Shown here: positions 14,301 through 25,550 of the stretch, piece by piece | How positions within the stretch are numbered: position 1 is the stretch's first letter | Layout: every line of letters starts with the position of its first letter | Source of the DNA: Proteromonas lacertae | Lineage: Eukaryota > Sar > Bigyra > Opalinata > Proteromonadidae | Direction: 5' to 3' | DNA length: 64,000 nt | NCBI GenBank assembly: GCA_002245135.1 | Contig: NGBS01000002.1 | Location: 124,001 to 188,000, forward strand | The notes under the pieces: generated by a model | Told to the model about the DNA's origin: nothing | The model's database searches: none | The model's input: only the letters and a program-made list of their open reading frames with translations | Program-made: the position numbers and the translations under genes

Positions 14301-16120
14301 TTATTAGAATCATTGTTTGACACTTTATTGATCAGTTATAAATCAATTTTACTAACAGATTCAAATATAAGCGAAGTAACTGAACAAGTGTATAAAGATT
14401 TTCCAGATGGTGCTTATATATTAGATATAAGTTCAGGTTATACATCCATAGAATTTGCTGAAGCTTGTATTGAAAATCAATTAATATATCCAAAGTTCAT
14501 GTTTTACCACTTTTTAATGGATGAATTTACAATAAATACACATTTAAAAGCATTTGAAAGACATATATTATTCTCCTCTTGGTCGATCTGCTCTAGGTAC
14601 AAATCCATTAAGACAATACGAAAAGAGTAGAGAATTCTATCAAAAATTCATAAAGAAATATGGTGATACAATAATAGTAACAAGTGCAGCTGAAGCAATT
14701 TATGTAGCAATAAAACTATGGGCTTTTGGTGTAAGAGAAGCATTTTCCTACGATGGTAAAGTAGTAAGAGATGGAATGGCTGGAGTAAGACAACAAATAG
14801 CTGGTGGTTATGTAAGATTAGAAACAAATAACATGTTATCCAGGAAATTATATGCTTTTACAGTAATAAATGGTAAAATTGAAGTTACAAATAGTCCAAG
14901 TGGTTTATTATATCCTGATGCATTTAGTAGATGGGTATATGAGAATGAAGGTAAAGATTGTGATTGGTTAAATAAGAATGGTATGTTTTATAGAGATAAA
15001 ATGATTAAATTTGGTGTAATTCTAGAAGATGATTTTGAAGCTAGGAATGATGTATATAATGCTTGGTTTGCCATTGATTTAGCAGTTCGAACATTGAATG
15101 ATGCAGGTGGAATAAATGGTTACTTTATTGTGGTTGAATCTAGGATTGTGAAGAATAATGAAATTTTTAATACATCTTTGGAATTAATGAGTAGTAAGAA
15201 TTACACTGTTATTTTTGGTTGTTTATCCGAAGAATGTCGTGATATAGTTTCACCATTAGCTGTTACATATAAGAAATTATTCTTTTTCCTAGGTGATAAT
15301 ACTGGTGAAAGTTTTTCAATTTATACAATTCAAATAGGTTCAACCATACATCAAAAAATGTTAATATCATTGAAATATACACAAAAATTCTATAAGAATT
15401 ATTACATACTAAGTGATAATACTTTAAGTGATTTATATTATAAAATACCGCAACAGATGGTTAGTGAATTGCCAAATTCAGTTTTATTAGGTACAAAAAT
15501 ACTTCATAGTGATTTAGATGCAACTTCATTCTTTTATAACATATATAAAATGGATCGTGACATAGATCATTTGATTATATTTACAGCAATTTCAACTAAG
15601 TATATTGGTAAATGTTTAGATTTATATAATCAATACAATTTATTATCAAGAAGAGTGTATTTTATATTTGTTAAATACAATCATTATACATTTGAAATAT
15701 TTGATTTATCAAAATTATCTGGTAGTTTTATACCATTGCCATACTATCAGAATATAGATACAACTACAAACACTGCTTTTGTAAAGAATGCTGAAGATAT
15801 ATACTCTGATAATTTCTATTTATCATCAATCTATGAAACTACTTATGATACAATAACCATCTACAAAGAAGCAGTTTTAATAGCAAAGGCATATGCTGCT
15901 GGGGAAGAATGGCCTTCTACTGATTATATTAGATTATCATTGATTAATTTAAGATATCAATCACCATCAGGTTATATAACAATATTGAATAACAATTATG
16001 CAAAGAGACCAATGTATTTAATGTTAATACTTGGTCAATCTTCATTTTTACAAATACATCCTGAATTAGGTTATTCTGAAGAATGTGAACCAAATCCTTA
16101 TATTAATGGGACTCCAGCAG
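5302..16120 (+). repeat. Nine tandem ~1.14-1.34 kb binding-protein modules
   Basis: The Cys codon of the 'G.EC'-like loop marks each unit: 5659, 6955, 8253, 9594, 10728, 11868, 13026 and 14166, with Phe replacing Cys at 15313. The spacing is 1296, 1298 and 1341 bp in the intron-bearing first part and 1134, 1140, 1158, 1140 and 1147 bp in the intronless part. Units are joined by linkers with a 'P..W......C' pattern, for example near 11470, 12610 and 13770. Sequence identity between units is low, so the array is old and diverged. Confidence 0.8.
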
Positions 16121-17052
16121 GATATGAAAATACAAAGTATATCGAAATCATTGAAAGAGATTTAGTAATCAATTACATATGTTTTACACTTGGAGGTATT
16201 AATATCATCATTGTCTGTATTTGCTTCTATTTCACTGTAAAATACAGAAAAGTCAGAATTATTCATTGTTTATCAGTCAGTTATCATTATTGGTTCTTAT
16301 TAGGATGTTTGGCTTGTATAATGTCAATAATGACAATGGCAATTACACCATCACCAACATCTATTATCTGTAGGACAAGAGTGGTATTTATGCCATTCGC
16401 TTTAACTCTTTTAACATCAGCAATGTGTTATAAGACTATTGTATATAGATCAGTGAAGAGGAAGAGAGTTCATAAGATTAGAATTCAAGCTTGGAAGTTA
16501 GTAAGATGGTTTATAATTACATATATTATACCTTTTATATTGACAATATTATATTTATCAGTTAGTGGTAGTGAATATAATGAAGAGATTGATATAAATA
16601 AGTCATCTTATTTAGTTACTAAAGTATATAAGACATGTACTAGTAATGATACATGGATAGCCGTATTTGCATTTTACTTTGGTATTTATTTATTCTTTAC
16701 AACATTTATGGGAATTTTGACTAGAAAAGTTGCTAATGAATTTTATGATTCTTATATTTTATGTGTTTCCTCTGCTTTTACATTCATTTTAGGATTTGTA
16801 TTATTTGCATTGGATTATGTTATTGGTGAAGATATTAATTCGAAATTAGTTTTAAGAGGCGTTGGATATCAGTTAATTGTTTTGGCAGTTATATTATTAC
16901 AGTATGTACCGAAGTTTATTGTGAAAGTAACGAATGAAGAAGCTTTAGATGAAACTGATTCTATTATTCGAGATGTAGATAGAAGTTCAGTAACTTCTAT
17001 GTCAAGAACAACAATGAGTATGACAAAGACATCAACTAGAACTCATCAATAG
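5302..17052 (+). CDS. Giant class C-type GPCR-like receptor with nine tandem ligand-binding modules
   Basis: Starts with a signal peptide (MDRIAYVIILL..., cleavage likely after ILA). Nine repeats of about 380 residues resemble the type I periplasmic binding fold of amide/urea-binding proteins (AmiC/UrtA; related to ANF_receptor). Each has a 'V..SLTG...A...A.DE.N..GG..G'-like N-terminus, and most have a 'F[YF]....G.EC' loop. A seven-helix segment with a GABA-B/class C look spans about 16150-16920, followed by a Ser/Thr-rich cytoplasmic tail. Total is roughly 3,800 residues. Tiny introns occur only before 9.95 kb, for example 6237-6281, about 7221-7257, 7711-7752, 7860-7900, about 8419-8455, 9140-9170 and 9367-9400, plus a probable AT-AC intron at 8274-8325. 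The frame slips by +1 near 5995, 6625, 8925, 9865 and 14575, so the model must be joined across breaks. The end of module 1 (6640-6780) is unresolved. Predicted role: cell-surface sensing of small ligands with coupling to G proteins. Treating it as one gene is an inference from continuous module order. Confidence 0.72.
8274..8325 (+). other. Candidate U12-type AT-AC intron (52 nt)
   Basis: Within receptor module 3, a GT-AG splice cannot restore the frame. An intron beginning ATATCATTT and ending TTTAC, with TTTCTTAAT (8306-8314) about 12 nt before the end, restores it exactly (GTT|TAT). These three elements resemble U12-type consensus sites (ATATCCTTT, TTCCTTAAC, YAC). Removing it gives the usual 28-31 residues between the loop Cys and the next beta strand. 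Without it there are extra hydrophobic residues and then a TGA. Confidence 0.55.
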
Positions 17053-17183
17053 TTATAGAATATTATTATTTTATTTACTATTATTATATTGAATTGTTTT
17101 AAAGGTGATTAAATCAAAAATAATGTTTAGAAAAATAGATTCGTTTCAACTTAAAAAATTGAATCTTTTTTATTAATTATCTC

Positions 17184-18356
17184 ATGAAACAAATCTTTAT
17201 TTTATATTTTAGTTTTACTATTGTATTAGGCTGTTATAAATTTTGTAATGGTAATGGTAAATGTGGAGCTAAGGACAAGTGTGACTGTTATATTGGTTGG
17301 GGAGGAGCAGATTGTTCTTTAAGTATTTAATATAATTTATTAATTTTCATACTAGGAGCTTGTCCTTATGGTGAAGCTTTAATTGATATACCTTTGGGAG
17401 ATTTGAATCATGATGGAGATGTGGATGATAAAGCTGTTAAAACTGATTTTAGGCCAAAATATGGAATGACTGAGAATTTAAAAGGCTATGTAACAAAATC
17501 CAGAGCACATCGTTATGCTGAGTGCTCTAACACTGGAACATGTAATAGAAAAACTGGTGAATGTGAATGCTTCAATGGCTATGAAGGTAGTGCTTGTCAA
17601 CGTCGTCAATGCCCATCAAAAGTTGCTGGTGTGAGTTGTAGTGGACATGGCATTTGTATGAGTAGTACAGCATATGCTAAAGAGCAAGGAAGTACTTATT
17701 ATGGTTGGGAATTGGATAAATTCTTAATGTGTAAATGTGATGATGGCTATGAAGGAGTTGATTGTAGTTTGAGACAATGTCCTTATGGATTTGATCCTGT
17801 GTTATATAGTGGTACAACAATGAAGTATGTGATTGAAGGTGAAAATATAAAGAAGTTTACAAATTCAATTAGTTTTTATTTTCAAATAGATTATGATGGT
17901 AGAACATACAATACTCCAGTAGTATTTCCTTTAGAACCAGCTATTATGTGTCCTGGATGGAATAAAGATATATCCGCTGTTGCAATGTATCAAGAAGAAA
18001 TTAAAATAGCATTACAATCAACATTTCCATTAAGCCAATCAAGAGTATTAATATCATGTTCAACTGATACTACACCTACATTAAAGCAAATAGAGATTAT
18101 TGTTGATTCTATAGATCCAAGATTATTCATTAAATCTACTCTCCAAGCTGTTCAGGATAATGGTCATAATCTATTTGATAAAAAAATCAATGGACAAATA
18201 TTTAACAAAGGAAGTGAAATTACTAACTTAAAGAATGTCAATATCCCTACACTTTGTTCAAGTCGTGGTTTATGTGATCAATCTACAGGATTATGTAATT
18301 GCTTTCAAGGATATTACGGTTATACATGTGAGGTGAAATTAGCAGTTCAGAGTTAA
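17184..18356 (+). CDS. Secreted EGF-repeat protein (stramenopile-type EGF/tenascin-like)
   Basis: Two exons, 17184-17322 and 17356-18356, joined across a 33-nt intron (GTATTTAA...ACTAG); the total is in frame. About 379 residues. N-terminal signal peptide MKQIFILYFSFTIVLG, then Cys-rich EGF-like repeats: C.FCNGNGKC...C.C..GW.G.DC, a pair around 'CSNTGTC..KTGEC.CF.GYEG.AC' and 'CSGHGIC...C.C..GYEG.DCSLRQCPYG', and a last one near the C-terminus (CSSRGLCDQSTGLCNC). A middle beta-rich segment of about 130 residues lacks cysteines. There is no transmembrane helix, so it is probably secreted or part of an extracellular structure. The 'DCSLR.CP.G' wording is typical of stramenopile EGF proteins, some of which are flagellar mastigoneme components; that link is only suggestive here. 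It follows the receptor gene by 131 bp on the same strand. Confidence 0.8.
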
Positions 18357-18462
18357 TTAGTGTTTTTATTTATGTATATATATACTATTATAATCTTTAT
18401 TTTATTAACAATAAACAACAAATTAATAAAATATATAATTTTCCATAATATTTCTTTTATTT

Positions 18463-19844
18463 TTAATAATTATACTCTCTTGCTGTTAATATCTGTTTAG
18501 CAAAACCAGCAAACTCTTGAGGTGTACTTGCTTTCTTACAAAATGGATGTTCTAATAAATCAGCACAACTAGCACGTTCTTTAGGCTATTTATAATAATA
18601 ATATTATTATATTATATTATATTATATATATATACATCAGTTTTCAATGCTTTAGCTAAGAAATCATTAAATTCATCTGACCAACTACTTGGATCCTTCG
18701 GAGTTGGGCTACTTTCAGATATAATCTTCAATAATGCTTGCATAATAGGTAAATCAATCCATGGTGGTTCTCCATCTGCCATCTCTAGTGCTGTTATACC
18801 CATAGACCAAACATCAACTTCACTTCCATATTCATTACCTCTAATCAACTCAGGAGCCATCCAATAAGGTGTACCAACGACAGATTTACGTTTATCATGT
18901 TCTTGTGTCAAACCTACAGCAAATCCAAAATCAGCAATTTTCACTCTACCATTCGTATCTACCAATATATTATCACTCTTTATATCACGATGTAATCTAT
19001 GATGTGAATGCATCTCTGCTAAAGCACTGCATAACTCTCTACATACATACGCGATATGTTCTTCAGGGAAAATGATTCCTGGTCCTAATATATCAGTTAG
19101 CGGACCACCAGTCATTAATTCCATTACAATATATAGTCTATTATCCCATATGAAATATTCATAAACTCTTACAATACTTTCATGTTTACAACTACTCTGT
19201 ACGACAATCTCATTCTTAATTGCGTCCATTTCTGAGATTGGACAGCATTTAATGGCTCTTTTACTACCATCTGCTTTACAGATTGCTTCATAGACTTGTC
19301 CTGATGCACCTTCGCCTATTTTGTCTAGTAATTGATATGTAATTTCTGGATTTCTTTCTTGGAACACTACTTTATCTGCAGTTATTTCTTCATCTTCCTT
19401 CTTTTTAATTGGCTGAACTGCTTCTGGTACAGCTCTGTTAGGACCTTGTGTTTGGAACTTCAATACATCTAATACTTCCTGCGGATGTTCTTGAATTTGT
19501 TGTTTTGTTATATTAGAAGATTGCAATAAAGCCATCCATTCTGGAGGTAAATTATCAAAACCGAAAGGATTATCTGGATTTACAGTAACATGTACTTTTC
19601 TTACAAAGCAAGTAGGTTTTGAGATTTTAGAATCAGAAGAGGATGATGCTATTTGGGTTGATTTCTTAAGTTCTGGTGGTAGAGAGTGTTCTGCTTGAAT
19701 TGTTGCATTCTTTTTTAGATGATCTGGTAGTTGATCATATATTTCTTTAGGTATATTCTAATGAAATGAAATAAAGTAAATTTATACTTGAAGACTGTTA
19801 TCAATATGAAAAACTCGCTTAAAACCAGTGACGTTGCTACTCAT
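18463..19844 (-). CDS. PAK: p21-activated kinase (PAK, STE20 family)
   Basis: Three exons: 19844-19788, 19757-18636 and 18585-18463, separated by introns of 30 and 50 nt. Together they code for 433 residues in frame. The N-terminal third holds a p21-binding region: V-H-V-T-V-N-P-D-N-P-F-G-F-D-N-L-P-P-E-W, followed by 'ITKQQIQEHPQEVLDVLKF', the usual PBD/autoinhibitory text (about residues 85-135). The kinase domain follows: GEGASGQVY, AIKCC, ELMTGG, HRDIKSDNIL, DFGFA, GTPYWMAPELI and 'SMGITALEMADGEPPW', all STE20/PAK-type with every catalytic residue kept. The end is short, with no regulatory domain after the kinase. Expected role: effector of Rac/Cdc42-like GTPases acting on the actin cytoskeleton. 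The Ras-like gene at 22.6-23.8 kb is not an obvious partner. It converges with the EGF gene, with 106 bp between stops. Confidence 0.92.
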
Positions 19845-20125
19845 CTTATTATTGTTTATAATTTATGTTTACCTAAAATAAATCTCTACAGGATCCAAGT
19901 TAAATCGAATATAAAAAAATTAAAATTCTACCTTGACTGTATTATATAAGAATTAAATTCAAGATAAGCCTATGTTATTTGTAACGCATATTTTTTATGA
20001 ACTTCAAAAAATTCTTTTTTCTCTAAATCTCTAAACTAACAAACATAGATCATACAGTAAATGGAGATTTGTTATTTATGATAAATAATGGTCAATACAA
20101 GAAGGTATTATGTAAAGAAATGTAT

Positions 20126-20825
20126 TTATTCACAGTTCTTTACTTCTAAATCAACAATTTTATCCCAGTTTTCTCCCCAAAACTCTTTCAATACAGTTTT
20201 GTAGATTATCTTGAACCAAGGAGAAATTTTATCTGTAGAATCCTTCATAAGCTAGAATATACATCACATAGATATAAATATACATTGTCTAATTCTTCTT
20301 CAGTATAAAATTTTAATTCAGATATCTCATCTTTGTTATAACCTGAATAATCTTCTTCAATATCAATATTGCTGAATATAATATGGTCACATTCATGCTC
20401 TCCATATTCTTCATTATCACACTGAGCTTTATATAGGAATTTTCTAACAGTGATAAAATCCACATCTTTACAGTCTAAATTAATTTCATATTTTATTCTT
20501 CTTATTGCAGCATCTCTATCACTTTCTCCTTGTTTCTGATGACTACAACAAAAATTAGTTAAATATCCTGGAAAAGTTGGTTTAGTTTCTGATCTTCTTT
20601 GTAAAACTATTTTACCACTTTTATTCTTGCATATAACACTAAAGGCTCTGTGTAACATATGATCTGATTGTATATTTGACCAAGTATGACCTAAACAACA
20701 TCAAGAAGGAGAATACATTGCTTCTTTATTATTAATTCACCAGTTTCTTTATCGTTATTATCAACAATTACACATTTGTCATTCAATAAAAAGTAATCTT
20801 GAGCGTTTACTTCTGGTTGTGACAT
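20126..20825 (-). CDS. IDI: Isopentenyl-diphosphate delta-isomerase, type I
   Basis: Exons 20825-20717, 20690-20284 and 20251-20126 (introns 26 and 32 nt) sum to 642 nt, 213 residues. It carries the Nudix-related type I IDI features: 'KKQCH...NI....LHRAFSV', 'LQRRS..K.TFPGYLTNFCCSH' with the catalytic Cys, 'A..RI..E' of the Nudix box, 'YGEHECDHI' with the catalytic Glu, and a C-terminal 'ISPWFK.I' helix. It interconverts isopentenyl and dimethylallyl diphosphate for isoprenoid synthesis. No targeting peptide is evident (MSQPEVNAQDYF), so it is probably cytosolic. The 26-nt intron was chosen because it preserves the KKQCH motif. Length matches short IDI forms. Confidence 0.93.
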
Positions 20826-20995
20826 TTTGAAAAAACTAGATATATTGAATAAAGAATAGCTATGTCAAAATGAATAAATATGTAAATACGAGTTTTGTTT
20901 TAAGAAATAAAAAAATGATCTTCGAGTCAAAAGCTTGTTCATTTTTGAATGTAAAATTGACAAAAAACCAAAACAATTCAGTAAATGACAATAAT

Positions 20996-22387
20996 TTATA
21001 TTTCACTCCATTCACTAATTTCATTAGGTGGCATAGCTCTAGGCAAAGAAGTTAGTCTATTTCTAATTTGAGGTGCATTCTTATCACCTCTAACGATTTG
21101 ACTTTCAGTAGGTAATAAAGAGAATGGCATTACTTCATCCTTCATATTATCAAAGTGTAATAGAAACACAGTTATATCATCAATGACTCTTTCATGTTCT
21201 TCCCATTTCTCTTTACCATAACTAACTACACTCTCAGTTACAGTTTCTAATAATTCATAATTATTCATACTATCAACCACTAACTTCTCTAAATCAACTC
21301 TTGTTGTACATTCAAATAATCCATTACTTCCCATCAAAAGATATGGTATTTGTTCATTCAATTCAATTTCACCAGTTACTGGCTCACAAATTACACCATA
21401 ATCTTTAACGCATATGTCACCAACAGATCTAGATATTGATAAACCTGGCATATATAATTTTGGAACATAAACACGAGGTTTTTGATAATCTATTATTTCA
21501 CCATGTTTGGCTAATATTCTTTGTTTTTCTTCATCTATATTACAAGTATGAAGTGGACTTAATTGGATTAAATATGTATTGTCTGTTGATTGAGTACTTG
21601 TAGCCATATACAAACGACTATATATACATCATAAAAATAATTACAATAAATAAATATAAATAAATAAATATATATATATATACCAATCTCCTATTGATGC
21701 ATAATATAACATTTCTTGTTTTATGTATATAATTATTAAACTAGCACCACTACAATAACAATCTATCATTGTATCATTTATTAAATCTTTATTTATTAGT
21801 TGTATTGTATTATATAATCCACTTTTTATATCAACTGTTCCTGCATTTACTTCTTTTGGTAAATATTTTTGTATTAATTCTTTTACTTGTTCTGCTACTG
21901 TACCTCCTCTACTTCCATGACCATCTATTATTGCTGCACAAAACTATATATATATATATATGAAATTATGATAATTATACACTATCACTACATTTATTCA
22001 CTGGATCATATACCAAAACAGAATCTTGACACATTGTTCCAGCCTTTAAAGGATCATCGCCAGATAACATCTATTTAAAGAAGTAGAATAAAACAAATAC
22101 TGAATAAGCCCAGTCCAAATGTAGATATCTTCCCCTACCAGCAAAACTAGTAATATCACATTGCGATACAGGATTTCTATTGACTATAAAAACTAATATA
22201 TACGGATGTTTCTTAATTAATCTTCTTTTATCAGCCACTGATCCTTCTTTTGATATTTTCTCTATATCAGCACGAGTCATTGGATGAGTCATTGTCAAAC
22301 ACCTTCGTATATCATGTCTTATAATTCTTTCCTAAAAATAAAGCATAGTTGAAATACCAAATCTGGCTGACTCATTTTTGCTCCCAT
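20996..22387 (-). CDS. PP2C-type (PPM) Ser/Thr protein phosphatase
   Basis: Five exons starting at 22387. Introns are at 22357-22332, 22100-22071, 21980-21944 and 21683-21618 (26, 30, 37 and 66 nt, the last two rich in ATATAT). About 400 residues. PPM metal-binding and catalytic motifs are visible: QDS before 'AIIDGHGSRGG', 'ASIGDCRLYM', 'LSISRSVGD' and 'DDITVFLLHFDN'. These place it among Mg/Mn-dependent phosphatases that reverse Ser/Thr phosphorylation. The N-terminus MGAKMSQ starts with Met-Gly and could be N-myristoylated, which would put it at a membrane. About 60 residues before the catalytic domain are basic and of unknown role. An alternative start is the second Met (22375). An unannotated kinase partner cannot be inferred. 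Confidence 0.88.
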
Positions 22388-22620
22388 TTTTAACTAAATT
22401 AAGCAACAGCGTTTTATAAAATCTATTAAAAAATGAAAAATATAACTTCAAAAAACGAATATATTTTCAATATTTTCTGTTTGATTTATACACCTGCTTT
22501 ATATCTATAATTAACATCATATTTTACAAATACAACTAAACATAAAAATAATAAAACTAAATAAAAAGATTCTTAAACACAATCTAAACAAAATTTCTAT
22601 AACTAAACAGCAACTATTGA

Positions 22621-23788
22621 TTATTGAGGTGGTGGTGGTGGTTCATCACTTTGTTGTTGTTGTTGAGAAGTTTGAGGTGATTTTAAATGAACACTATTAT
22701 TGAAATCTAAATCAGGATTAGGAGTATGCATGTCACTTTCTTTTACTGTAGTTCCTATTCTTGGTGTGACTTTAATATCACCATCTTCAGGATCAGGGAT
22801 TTTCTTAACTTCATCTTCTTTTTTTTCTTCAATTACTGTATTTTCAACTACAGTTGTCTCATTTACTGTTGTTTCGTTGTTATTAATGTTATTATCTTCA
22901 TCATCTATTACATATTCACTATCACCTTCATCGTCCTCATCATTACCTCCATTTCTTTCATAGAAATTATACACATCATTTTGGTTTAATAACTCTTTGT
23001 ATGAAGGAGATGGTTCAAATGGTAATTTTACTGGTCTTACTATTTACGTATATATATAGATATTACAAAATGAATAAATATACATTGTCTTCTCACTGCA
23101 TATAATTCTTTTAATAATGTCTTAAATGATTTGGTTATATTCACATCTGTTTTTGCTGAACATAATACATATCTAATTCCCCTCTTATTGTTTCTTTGAA
23201 TCCATGTTGGAATTATTTCATTCTATTTATTATTAATTATATTATTATAAATAGTATAATATATACAGCACGTTTTTGTTTATTTTTCGAAGCTAAGTCT
23301 ATTTTATTCACAAGAATCAAAATAGGATAAATAATATTCTGATAATTCTAAAAAATGATAAGAAATAAGGATAATACTGGAACGTTCTTTTGTCTATATT
23401 TCACTATTTGATTATATAATGTATCTATATGAGATAAAAGTTTTTTATCTGTAATTTCAACCACTATTACAGCTCCATGTGATTTTTCTAAAGCAAAATC
23501 AGTCATATCAACTAATGGTTTTCCTGGACAATCCCAAAACTATAAATAGCATTTTCATAACAATACTTCGTATGTACAAAGAGGCATTTCTGATAATTTC
23601 ATTGAAATAGTTGCAAGTTTTACTATTACATTAAAAATAAAAAATAAAAGCGATATACTACTATTTTGTACAACATAATCTGTTGGGAGGGTATTGGTTA
23701 TCAATCTCTCCAATATTGTCGATTTTCCACAACCAAATGGGCCTAACACTGGTACTTTAAATAATAAATTAATTATATCCTCTGACAT
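22621..23788 (-). CDS. Divergent Ras/Rab-like small GTPase with acidic, proline-ended tail
   Basis: Starts at 23788 (MSEDIINLLFKVPVLG). Several tiny AT-rich introns interrupt it. G motifs: P-loop GPFGCGKST, G3 'FWDCPGK' (WDxxG), G4 'NKID' and G5 'CSAK'. The domain of about 190 residues is followed by a tail of about 120 residues from 22974. The tail is rich in Asp/Glu and repeated 'ETTV' text and ends QQQQQ...PPPPPQ. There is no C-terminal Cys, so prenylation is not expected. The switch I region is poorly conserved. It could be a Rab-like/RJL- or IFT-type GTPase, but I cannot assign a subfamily. It is the last of four consecutive minus-strand genes, with 234 bp to the PP2C start. Confidence 0.75.
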
Positions 23789-24463
23789 CTTTTTATTTCT
23801 TCAATTTTCGGTAAAAATAAAAAAAAACAATTAAAAACGGCTATTTATTCATTTTCTAAAATAAAACTTATATAAAGGCTAATTACTCTTTAAAAATGAA
23901 TATGCATATAGTTGATTAGAAAATGAAATACATATAAGTATTTTAATTAATTAAATGTCAGGAAATATAGGAGTAGATATTTACAGTAAAGAAGAAATAG
24001 TAATATAAAAAATATACATTATTTAATACTTTATATATTGATTTAACTGGAGATATAAAAAAAACTAGATTTAATACTGAAAAATGGTACTTTTTAAAGA
24101 ATATAGAAATTTATTTAGAAAAAGTTACTATATTAGATCTTTTTCAACTAATTGTAATTCATAATGCTTAAATCTTTAATTAGTAACATATATAACAAAA
24201 TTTCATAATATATCATTCTAAAAGTGAAATATTACAGATTAAAAGAAAGGAGATAATGTATAATTCTTATTTTTGTTATTACAATCACACAAATAACTAG
24301 TGAAATTATTATCATTAAAAATAGATTATTGTATGTTTTCTGGATACAGTATTTTGCAATAACAATTCAATCCTTATCACTCAACTTTGCGGAGCCAAAG
24401 TTTTGTAACGAATATTTGCAAATAAGAAGTTTTCATATATACTATACATAATTAATAATAATT

Positions 24464-25071
24464 CTGTTGTGCGCCGTTGAGCTAAATGCGCCGTTGAGCG
24501 TTAAGAAGACTTTTTTCAATTCTAATATCATAAACGTAACCTCTGGCCCTTCAATATTACTAATCAACACTTTGTTTTCCAAAATAGTTACGTTGGCCTA
24601 ATATCGTATAGTCGTGTTTAAGTTCCTGTACTGGAAACACTTTTTATTTTTATATTATTTTAAAAGCTTATAACAATAGTAGACATCGGGATGAAGGTTT
24701 CAAATAGAAAAGGAATACCTACTTATTGCATTTACCTGCTTAAAATTTATTTTGAAAAAACAGGCTTGAATGAGGCTTGAATAGATTTTTTATTTTCGTT
24801 TTTAAGTGTCTTAACAACTACAAAATGTGTGATTTAATTGCTTAAACTAATGTATTTTTAACTCTAGTAGTGATTGAAGCAAAAAAAATAAAAATAAAAT
24901 TATAATTGTTTTCAATATGTTGGCATAAATTTAAAAAATTTATCACAGATGTAGGTCATATGACAAACTAACTATATATTTGTTAATAACTCTTTATAAC
25001 TAAGATAAAAATGATATTAGTTTGTTTTAAAAGTAATTGCATGATGAGAGCGTCTCAACGGCGCACAACAG
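24464..25071. mobile_element. Putative MITE-like element with 18-bp terminal inverted repeats
   Basis: CTGTTGTGCGCCGTTGAG at 24464-24481 is repeated in exact inverted form (CTCAACGGCGCACAACAG) at 25054-25071, 608 bp apart. A partial direct copy, GCGCCGTTGAGC, lies just inside the left end near 24488. No transposase frame lies between the ends, so if mobile it is non-autonomous. I could not find a clear target-site duplication at the edges, which leaves the class open. Confidence 0.5.
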
Positions 25072-25074
25072 TAG

Positions 25075-25550
25075 CCATCACATCACAACAAATACTAACT
25101 GTCAACTATGATTTTACATTATTTTTTACATTTAATAATTTAAATGATAGTATATTAATTGATTTTTTGATTGATGAAAATGGTGTTAATTCTACTCCAT
25201 CATATGAAATTTGAATAGGTAAATGTATAATACTTTCTCTATTTAAATCCTTAGTAAGAAGGATGTTATAATTATCGGATGATTTGAATGATTTTTATCT
25301 ATCATTATTATTTACAATTGGATATTTTTCTATTAACTGAGGAATTGGTTTTTGTAGAAACTCACAATATTGTAAAGAGTTAATACCTTTTCTCCTTCCA
25401 CTTTTATTTTCATATTAAATTGAATGAGTTATTAAATATATATGTTGTATTTCCTTTATCCACATTTGCAGTTGGATTAGTCATGTGACTAAAATTCAAT
25501 TTAATACGCTTGTTATCATGAGAATAATCATAATCTTTATTTTAAGAGTA
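25075..25550 (-). pseudogene. Decayed coding sequence of unknown family
   Basis: Read on the minus strand, the stretch gives long runs of normal-looking protein (for example 'NKRIKLNFSHMTNPTANV', 'INSLQYCEFLQKPIPQL' and 'SIIHLPIQISYDGVELTPF') broken by single stop codons and frame changes. No intron set repairs it. It abuts the right end of the inverted-repeat element. The family is not recognised. It may be an older gene damaged by, or carried with, the element. Confidence 0.35.

Noticed and set aside
9951-17052. Reading the receptor locus as two or more independent genes
   Set aside because: Modules continue without a stop-start gap, no promoter-like spacer exists between them, and the 14575 break lies inside a module.
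22700-22989. Plus-strand Ser/Phe-rich frames over the GTPase tail
   Set aside because: They are antisense to the acidic, Asn-rich tail of a gene supported by its G motifs.
25011-25214. Plus-strand 67-codon frame crossing the right end of the inverted-repeat element
   Set aside because: It begins inside the element, shows no domain, and the minus strand of the same region reads more like former coding sequence.
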